The notes under the pieces: generated by a model
What the model was told of the DNA's origin: nothing
Databases searched by the model: none
Seen by the model: only the letters and a program-made list of their open reading frames with translations
Part shown: one piece after another, positions 1 to 5,087 of the stretch
Layout of the letters: every line of letters starts with the position of its first letter
How positions within the stretch are numbered: the first letter of the stretch is position 1
From: Sphingomonadaceae bacterium
GTDB taxonomy: Bacteria > Pseudomonadota > Alphaproteobacteria > Sphingomonadales > Sphingomonadaceae
Direction: 5' to 3'
Assembly (NCBI GenBank): GCA_019245455.1
Contig: JAFARM010000159.1
Coordinates: 1 to 5,087 of the forward strand
Length of the DNA stretch: 5,087 nt
Made by a program: the position numbers and the translations under genes

Positions 1-1552
<1,552 letters not shown>

Positions 1553-1556
<4 letters not shown>

Positions 1557-1762
1557 TCGGCGGCGTCTCGAGCTTCCGCGGCGCGTCGCGCCCGACCTTC
1601 GGCAATGATCTCGTCCATGTTCAACTCGACCCCCAGCCCCGCATCGAGCTCGCGTTCAGCCTGCGCGATCAGCTCCTTCAAGGCGGCAAGCTGTTCGGGT
1701 GGCAGGTTGCCCGGCCACGCGTCGTCGTCGGGCAATTCCGCCAGGGGATCGAAGTCGACCAT
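1553..1762 (-). CDS. Putative cognate antitoxin (69 residues, acidic, no evident DNA-binding domain)
   Basis: Gene order (small acidic protein first, ParE-like toxin second, 4-bp overlap) marks this as the antitoxin. The first 20 residues are acidic and proline-rich (DFDPLAELPDDDAWPGNLPP). They are followed by a helix from about 22 to 42 and a tail N-M-D-E-I-I-A-E-G-R-A-R-R (48-60). That tail resembles the toxin-wrapping C-terminal segment of ParD-type antitoxins, where 'D-M-D-x-I-I-A' motifs are common. No ribbon-helix-helix, AbrB or HTH domain is apparent, so it may neutralise the toxin without autorepressing in the usual way. The frame stays open to 1846. I choose the ATG at 1762 because a strong promoter -10 element (1774-1769) lies within the longer version, and the added residues (RGFRCSGVTRVYLL…) look non-coding. 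No Shine-Dalgarno precedes it at normal spacing, consistent with a leaderless mRNA. Function is inferred from context more than from homology. Confidence 0.72.
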
Positions 1763-1768
1763 CGCCTG

Positions 1769-1797
1769 ATCATAGCAGAGCCCAGCTCCCCGGCCAA
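1769..1797 (-). promoter_or_regulatory. Sigma70-type promoter of the toxin-antitoxin operon
   Basis: Reading the minus strand, TTGGCC (1797-1792, four of six to TTGACA) is followed by a 17-bp spacer and TATGAT (1774-1769, five of six to TATAAT). The bases TGC sit just before the -10, giving an extended -10 (TGn). The predicted transcription start, 6-7 nt past the -10, falls at 1762-1763, on the antitoxin ATG. In a GC-rich background such an A/T-rich hexamer at ideal spacing is unlikely by chance. Confidence 0.7.
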
Positions 1798-1833
1798 ACC
1801 GCAGTAGATACACCCGCGTAACGCCGCTACACC

Positions 1834-1858
1834 GGAACCCCCTCACCGCCCTGTCGTT
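1834..1858 (+). promoter_or_regulatory. EcfG-type general stress response promoter for the SRPBCC gene
   Basis: GGAAC at 1834-1838 and CGTT at 1855-1858 are separated by exactly 16 bases. This is a full match to the known EcfG (PhyR/NepR-controlled) consensus of Alphaproteobacteria, GGAAC-N16/17-CGTT. The motif lies in the only divergent intergenic gap of the window and is correctly oriented. Its -10 is about 33 bp before the ATG at 1892, leaving room for a short leader with a ribosome site. This predicts induction by general stress (for example osmotic, oxidative, desiccation or starvation). Confidence 0.75.
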
Positions 1859-1882
1859 CGTCGGCCATCCTCAACGGTCGAC

Positions 1883-1886
1883 GAGG
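1883..1886 (+). promoter_or_regulatory. Ribosome binding site deciding the SRPBCC start
   Basis: GAGG at 1883-1886 lies 5 nt before the second of two tandem ATG codons (1892) but only 2 nt before the first (1889). This spacing favours initiation at 1892. Confidence 0.6.
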
Positions 1887-1891
1887 CGATG

Positions 1892-2635
1892 ATGGCCAGC
1901 AGTTCCGCAGTCGCGCCCCCGGGCACCCGCCTCGGGCCGCGGCAGAACCTGGAGACGCCCGAGCGCGTCATCTCGGCGCTGGGCGGCACCGTGCTCGGCC
2001 TCGTCGCGGCGAAGCGTGGCGGCGTGTCGGGGGCGCTGCTCGGTGCCCTTGGCGCGGCGCTCGTCGCCCGTGGCGCGACGGGAGCGGCCCCGGTCAAGCG
2101 CCTCATCGGCCCCGGCCCCGACGACAAGGCGGCGGCGAAGAGGCAGGGCTGGTCCTCGGCCGCGGTGTTCAGCCGCGCGGTCGCGATCAACAAGCCGGCA
2201 AGCGAGGTCTACGCCTTCTTCCGCAAGTTCTCGAACCTGCCGACGTTCATGGAGAACATCGCCGAGATCGTCGAGACCGGCGACAAGCACAGCCGCTGGA
2301 CCGTTACCGGACCAGGCGGGGTCAAGGTCAGCTGGGACGCGGTGCTGACTGCCGACGAGCCCGGCCGCCTGATCGCGTGGAAGACGCTTCCCGGCTCGAC
2401 CATCGAGAACACCGGCCGCGTCGAGTTCCGCGACGCCCCCGGCGGCCGCGGCAGCGAGGTCCACGCGACGATCGCCTACAAGCCGCCCGGCGGCACCGCC
2501 GGCAAGCTTGTCGCCAAGCTGACGCAGCGCGAACCGGGCATCCAGATCCGCCGCGACCTCAAGCGCCTGAAGATGCTGCTGGAAACCGGCGAGATCGCGA
2601 CCAACGCCCCGCAGGGCACGACGCCGAAGTCGTGA
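1892..2635 (+). CDS. SRPBCC (START/polyketide cyclase-like) protein with N-terminal membrane-anchor region
   Basis: 247 residues from the ATG at 1892. Residues 24-64 form a glycine/alanine-rich hydrophobic stretch broken by K41-R42. It reads as two short membrane segments or a hairpin, as in the COG5637-type 'uncharacterised membrane protein' family. After a charged linker (68-86), a SRPBCC fold runs from about 93 to 232. It opens with the first strand and the helix typical of the family (INKPASEVYAFFRKFSNLP, 99-117), continues with the W-T-V and W-D-A-V strands, the E-P-G-R-L-I-A-W and G-R-V-E-F strands and an H-A-T-I-A-Y strand, and ends in the long C-terminal helix with R-R-D-L-K-R-L-K-M-L-L-E. 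The fold binds hydrophobic ligands, but the ligand here is unknown and the gene should not be called a cyclase on this evidence. It follows an EcfG-type promoter and lies 149 bp upstream of an alcohol dehydrogenase on the same strand, suggesting a stress-inducible pair. The domain call is firm and the biochemical role open. Confidence 0.87.
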   Translation: MASSSAVAPPGTRLGPRQNLETPERVISALGGTVLGLVAAKRGGVSGALLGALGAALVARGATGAAPVKRLIGPGPDDKAAAKRQGWSSAAVFSRAVAINKPASEVYAFFRKFSNLPTFMENIAEIVETGDKHSRWTVTGPGGVKVSWDAVLTADEPGRLIAWKTLPGSTIENTGRVEFRDAPGGRGSEVHATIAYKPPGGTAGKLVAKLTQREPGIQIRRDLKRLKMLLETGEIATNAPQGTTPKS

Positions 2636-2652
2636 CGACCGCTCACCTCTTC

Positions 2653-2763
2653 GTCATCCCGGCGAAAGCCGGGACCCATCTCCCGACGCCGGATCAAGTT
2701 CGCCGCGCGCCGTCGCTCCGGAAGCGGCGGCAGGAGATGGGTTCCCGCGTTCGCGGGAATGAC
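2653..2763. repeat. Palindromic intergenic repeat element (REP/MITE-like, 'VIPAKAGTH…RGND' type)
   Basis: Two 31-bp arms (2653-2683 and 2733-2763) are inverted copies differing at five positions. Each arm is itself a hairpin: left stem 2657-2663/2668-2674 with a GAAA loop, right stem 2742-2748/2753-2759 with a GTTC loop. Four of the five differences between arms are two base-pair swaps inside these small stems (2658/2673 and 2661/2670 against their right-arm partners), so pairing is kept; the fifth is in the loop. A third hairpin sits in the middle (2709-2717/2723-2731, one G-T pair, 5-nt loop). Conceptual translation gives the VIPAKAGTH and MGSRVRGND strings seen in many spurious bacterial ORFs, the mark of a widespread intergenic repeat. 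It lies between the SRPBCC and dehydrogenase genes and ends 10 bp before the latter's ribosome site. No T-run follows, so it is not a standard terminator. Confidence 0.85.
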
Positions 2764-2773
2764 ACCGTTCGAT

Positions 2774-2778
2774 AGGAG
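2774..2778 (+). promoter_or_regulatory. Ribosome binding site of the alcohol dehydrogenase gene
   Basis: AGGAG at 2774-2778, six bases before the ATG at 2785, is the best Shine-Dalgarno in the window. It is just clear of the right arm of the palindromic repeat, so folding of that arm need not mask it. Confidence 0.75.
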
Positions 2779-2784
2779 TTCCCC

Positions 2785-3975
2785 ATGCGCGCAGTCCGCT
2801 GGCACGGCAAGCTCGACGTCCGCGTCGACACCGTCCCCGATCCCGAGATCGTCAACCCGCGCGACGCGATAATCAAGGTGACGTCGACCGCCATCTGCGG
2901 CTCCGACCTCCACCTCTACGACGCCGTCATCCCGACGATGCAGAAGGGCGACATCCTCGGCCACGAGTTCATGGGCGAGGTCGTCGATGTCGGCAGCGCC
3001 CACAAGGAGAAGCTGAACGGCCACGGCCTCAAGGTCGGGCAGCGGGTCGTCATCCCGTTCACCATCGCCTGCGGGTCGTGCTTCTTCTGCGAGAAGCAAT
3101 TGTGGTCGTGCTGCGACAACTCGAACCCGGCCGACAACCAGGACATTCCCGACGCGCTGATGGGCCATTCGCCATCGGGCCTGTTCGGCTACAGCCACAT
3201 GACGGGCGGCTACGCCGGTGGCCAGGCCGAGTACGTCCGCGTCCCCTTCGCCGACACCGGTGCCTTTGCCGTCCCCGACCACCTGGAGGACGAGCAGGTC
3301 CTGTTCCTGACCGACATCTTCCCGACCGGCTATATGGCGGCCGAGAATTGCGCGATCGAGAAGGGCGACACCGTCGCCATCTGGGGCGCCGGCCCGGTCG
3401 GGCAGTTCGCCATCCGCTCGGCCTTCCTGCTCGGTGCGGAGCGCGTCATCGCCATCGACCACAACCCTGCCCGCCTGCGGCTTGCGGCCGGGGCCGGTGC
3501 CGATACGCTCAACTTCGAGGAGGTCGACGTCCTCGACGCGCTCGCCGAGACGACGGCGGGCCGCGGCCCCGACAGCTGCATGGACGCGGTCGGCATGGAG
3601 GCGCACGGCGTCGCCATCGACAACGTCGCCGACCTCGCCAAGCAGAAGATGGGCATCGCCTTCGACCGGCCGCACGTGCTCCGCCAGGCGATCATCGCCT
3701 GCCGCAAGGGCGGGCACGTCTCGGTGCCCGGCGTCTATGGCGGCGTCATCGACAACTTCCCGATGGGCGCGGTGGTCAACAAGGGCCTGACGATCAAGAG
3801 CGGCCAGACCCACGTCCACCGCTACCTGAAGCCGCTGCTCGACCACATCGAGGCCGGCCGCATCGACCCACGCGTCGTCATCACCCACCGCCTGCCCCTC
3901 GACGCCGCGCCGATGGCCTACGACCAGTTCAAGAACAACCAGGACGAGTTCCGCAAGGTGGTGCTGAAGCCGTAG
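2785..3975 (+). CDS. Zinc-dependent alcohol dehydrogenase, formaldehyde dehydrogenase-like (MDR superfamily)
   Basis: 396-residue cytosolic medium-chain dehydrogenase/reductase, close to the usual length of the FDH-like branch. Catalytic zinc ligands are visible as Cys38 (ICGSDLH, 37-43, with Ser40 for proton relay), His60-Glu61 (GHE) and Asp177 (TDIFPTGY), the latter typical of the formaldehyde dehydrogenase/dismutase-like subgroup. The structural zinc lobe has Cys96, Cys99, Cys102 and Cys109/110. The Rossmann domain shows GAGPVG (201-206), and Asp225 at the end of the second strand indicates NAD+ rather than NADP+. The substrate cannot be read off: relatives act on formaldehyde, glutathione adducts or simple alcohols, and some hold NAD tightly as dismutases. 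The start is fixed by AGGAG at 2774-2778. No promoter is seen between the upstream gene and this one, so it is probably co-transcribed with the SRPBCC gene through the palindromic repeat. It ends 9 bp from the stop of the convergent TPR gene, with no terminator visible. Confidence 0.92.
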   Translation: MRAVRWHGKLDVRVDTVPDPEIVNPRDAIIKVTSTAICGSDLHLYDAVIPTMQKGDILGHEFMGEVVDVGSAHKEKLNGHGLKVGQRVVIPFTIACGSCFFCEKQLWSCCDNSNPADNQDIPDALMGHSPSGLFGYSHMTGGYAGGQAEYVRVPFADTGAFAVPDHLEDEQVLFLTDIFPTGYMAAENCAIEKGDTVAIWGAGPVGQFAIRSAFLLGAERVIAIDHNPARLRLAAGAGADTLNFEEVDVLDALAETTAGRGPDSCMDAVGMEAHGVAIDNVADLAKQKMGIAFDRPHVLRQAIIACRKGGHVSVPGVYGGVIDNFPMGAVVNKGLTIKSGQTHVHRYLKPLLDHIEAGRIDPRVVITHRLPLDAAPMAYDQFKNNQDEFRKVVLKP

Positions 3976-3984
3976 CCCGCGGCG

Positions 3985-5087
3985 TCACCGGCGCGTGGCA
4001 AGCCCGTCGCACCGCGCGCCGGGGTCGGCACAGAAGTCCGGTAACCCCGTGGCACGCCAATAGGCGGCCAGACCGATCGCGCCCGCCAGATCGGCAAAGC
4101 GCGCATCGCGCCACAGCGTGCTTCCCGGTGGCAGGAACAGCGCCGCCGTCGGCGGGTCGTCGTCCGCCGGAAGCCCGATCGTCGGCAAGACCAGCCGACG
4201 CGGGGTAGCGGCCAGTGGGTCGCGGTACAGCCGGCGCGCCACCGCCAACGCCACGTCGGGGCGGTCGAACGCCGCCGCGACCCGCATCGCCCGTTCGGCA
4301 CTGCCCTGAGAAGCAGGGGCCGCGGCGGCATAGTCGGCAAGCAGCGCGGCCACGCCCCTCGGATCGGGGCGCGCGAGCAGCTGCGCCGTCCGTTCCGCCA
4401 GCGCGACCTCGGCGGGCGTCGTCAGCTTCGGCCACCGGTCGCGGTCGGCGGCCATCGCCAGCGCCTGCTCCGGCCGCCCGTTGAACAGCGCCAGGTCGAA
4501 CCGCGTGAACCAGATGAGGCGCTCGCGCGGCCAGATCCGGCCGGCGCTGTCGGCGGCGCGATAGGCCTCGGCCAGCTGACCGTCCGCCGCCAGCAGGTCG
4601 ATGCGCGCCGCCTGGATCCACGGCACCAGCGGCGAGTTCGCGGCGACCGGGCGCAGCGCCGCCAGCGCTGCCCGGATATGCCCGGTGGCCATCAGGAACT
4701 GGACCTGCTGATAGGCAAGCGGCCCGGCGTCGGGACGCGCCCGCGCCGCCGCAGCCGCGATCGCACCGGCCTTCTCGCGCCAGTGTCCGAACGTCGGCGC
4801 CAGCGCGACGAGGGCGGCGGCCGAGCGGCTCTCGCGCGGGTCGAGCCGCAGACCGCGCGTGGCAGCATCGCGGGCCCGGGCGGCGACCGCGCTCCGCTCG
4901 GCCGGCGGCACCCAGCCGAGATCGAGGACATAGCTCATCGCCAGCGACCCCCAGACCGGTGCCGCGCGCGGGGCCAGTGCCGTCGCCTGCTGCAGATAGG
5001 CGACGCCCTCGGCAGTCTGCTCGGGCGTGTTCTCGAACATCGCCGACAGGCCGCGGGTCTCGAGATCGGTGGCGGCGAGCGGCATTC
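3985..5087 (-). CDS. TPR-repeat protein, C-terminal part (5' end outside window)
   Basis: At least 366 residues of an alanine-rich, all-helical protein. The frame is open to the window edge. The ATG at 5085-5083 is only two bases inside and is followed directly by what reads as mid-protein sequence (TDLETRGLSAMFENTPEQ), so the true start almost certainly lies beyond. The first copy of a TPR-like helix pair is clear (about 18-53: E-Q-T-A-E-G-V-A-Y-L-Q-Q-A…A-L-A-P-R-A-A-P-V-W-G-S-L-A). More degenerate helical pairs follow (about 95-115, 137-185, 190-215). Near the end a motif with L-W-R-D…R-F…I-G-L…Y-W-R…P-D-F-C (324-352) matches a C-terminal signature I associate with sphingomonad TPR proteins, several of which carry an N-terminal winged-helix (OmpR/CadC-like) domain. 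Whether this one does cannot be seen. It is transcribed toward the dehydrogenase gene. Role unknown; a regulator or scaffold is the leading guess. Confidence 0.75.
   Translation of the reverse strand, partial: MPLAATDLETRGLSAMFENTPEQTAEGVAYLQQATALAPRAAPVWGSLAMSYVLDLGWVPPAERSAVAARARDAATRGLRLDPRESRSAAALVALAPTFGHWREKAGAIAAAAARARPDAGPLAYQQVQFLMATGHIRAALAALRPVAANSPLVPWIQAARIDLLAADGQLAEAYRAADSAGRIWPRERLIWFTRFDLALFNGRPEQALAMAADRDRWPKLTTPAEVALAERTAQLLARPDPRGVAALLADYAAAAPASQGSAERAMRVAAAFDRPDVALAVARRLYRDPLAATPRRLVLPTIGLPADDDPPTAALFLPPGSTLWRDARFADLAGAIGLAAYWRATGLPDFCADPGARCDGLATRR

Noticed and set aside
1763..1846. Upstream extension of the antitoxin to 1846
   Set aside because: It would place the strong -35/-10 promoter inside the coding region and adds a Cys/Arg-rich segment unlike the rest of the protein.
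2653..2763. CRISPR array or intrinsic terminator
   Set aside because: There are only two inverted (not direct) copies with no spacers, so it is not CRISPR. No T-run follows either arm, and the dehydrogenase start lies immediately downstream, so it is not a standard terminator.
2377..2775. Plus-strand frame of 132 codons ending in the VIPAKAGTH…RGND string
   Set aside because: Frameshifted end of the SRPBCC gene running into the repeat; this peptide string is a known sign of spurious ORFs over intergenic repeats.
2476..3888. Long minus-strand open frame (470 codons) opposite the dehydrogenase
   Set aside because: It is a by-product of the GC-rich third positions of the dehydrogenase. It runs through the palindromic repeat, is extremely rich in Val/Asp/Ala/Arg, and shows no domain, while the plus strand encodes a protein with all catalytic motifs.
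3976..3984. Possible bidirectional terminator between the dehydrogenase and TPR genes
   Set aside because: The gap is only 9 bp, and I found no stable hairpin with a T-tract in or around it.
3078..4208. Plus-strand frame of 376 codons overlapping the dehydrogenase and TPR genes
   Set aside because: Arg/Pro-rich frameshifted reading of the dehydrogenase gene that continues into the antisense of the TPR gene; no recognisable domain.

Overview
This is a GC-rich, gene-dense chromosomal segment. It most likely comes from an alphaproteobacterium, with a sphingomonad (Sphingomonas-like) as the best guess. The reasons are the strong G/C bias at third codon positions, an AatA-type class I aminotransferase, a perfect match to the alphaproteobacterial EcfG general-stress promoter, a palindromic repeat of the 'VIPAKAGTH…RGND' type, and a TPR protein with a C-terminal motif I associate with sphingomonads. 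The taxonomic call is inference; there is no rRNA or other phylogenetic marker here.

Layout. (1) Positions 58-1260 (+) hold a PLP-dependent aspartate aminotransferase with a complete active site. (2) Positions 1257-1762 (-) hold a compact two-gene toxin-antitoxin module of RelE/ParE type. The antitoxin comes first, the toxin starts inside the antitoxin stop (GTGA overlap), and the toxin stop codon overlaps the aminotransferase stop codon from the opposite strand. A strong sigma70-like promoter (1769-1797, -) is so close to the antitoxin ATG that the mRNA is predicted to be leaderless. (3) The divergent region 1763-1888 also carries an EcfG-type promoter reading right (1834-1858). It drives a membrane-anchored SRPBCC-domain protein (1892-2635), followed by a zinc-dependent, formaldehyde-dehydrogenase-like alcohol dehydrogenase (2785-3975). 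Between these two genes lies a 111-bp palindromic repeat whose two arms have diverged with compensating changes. (4) Positions 3985-5087 (-) hold the C-terminal part of a TPR-type protein that runs off the right edge of the window.

How the parts work together. The SRPBCC and dehydrogenase genes look like a stress-inducible pair, with the repeat tuning or stabilising the shared transcript. The TA module sits back to back with this stress promoter and is otherwise self-contained. The aminotransferase is a housekeeping amino-acid gene, unrelated apart from the shared stop-codon overlap. I see no phage, insertion sequence, CRISPR array or tRNA. Every gap between genes is shorter than 150 bp. I found no wholly new system. 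The most informative signals are regulatory: the EcfG promoter, the leaderless TA promoter and the structured repeat.
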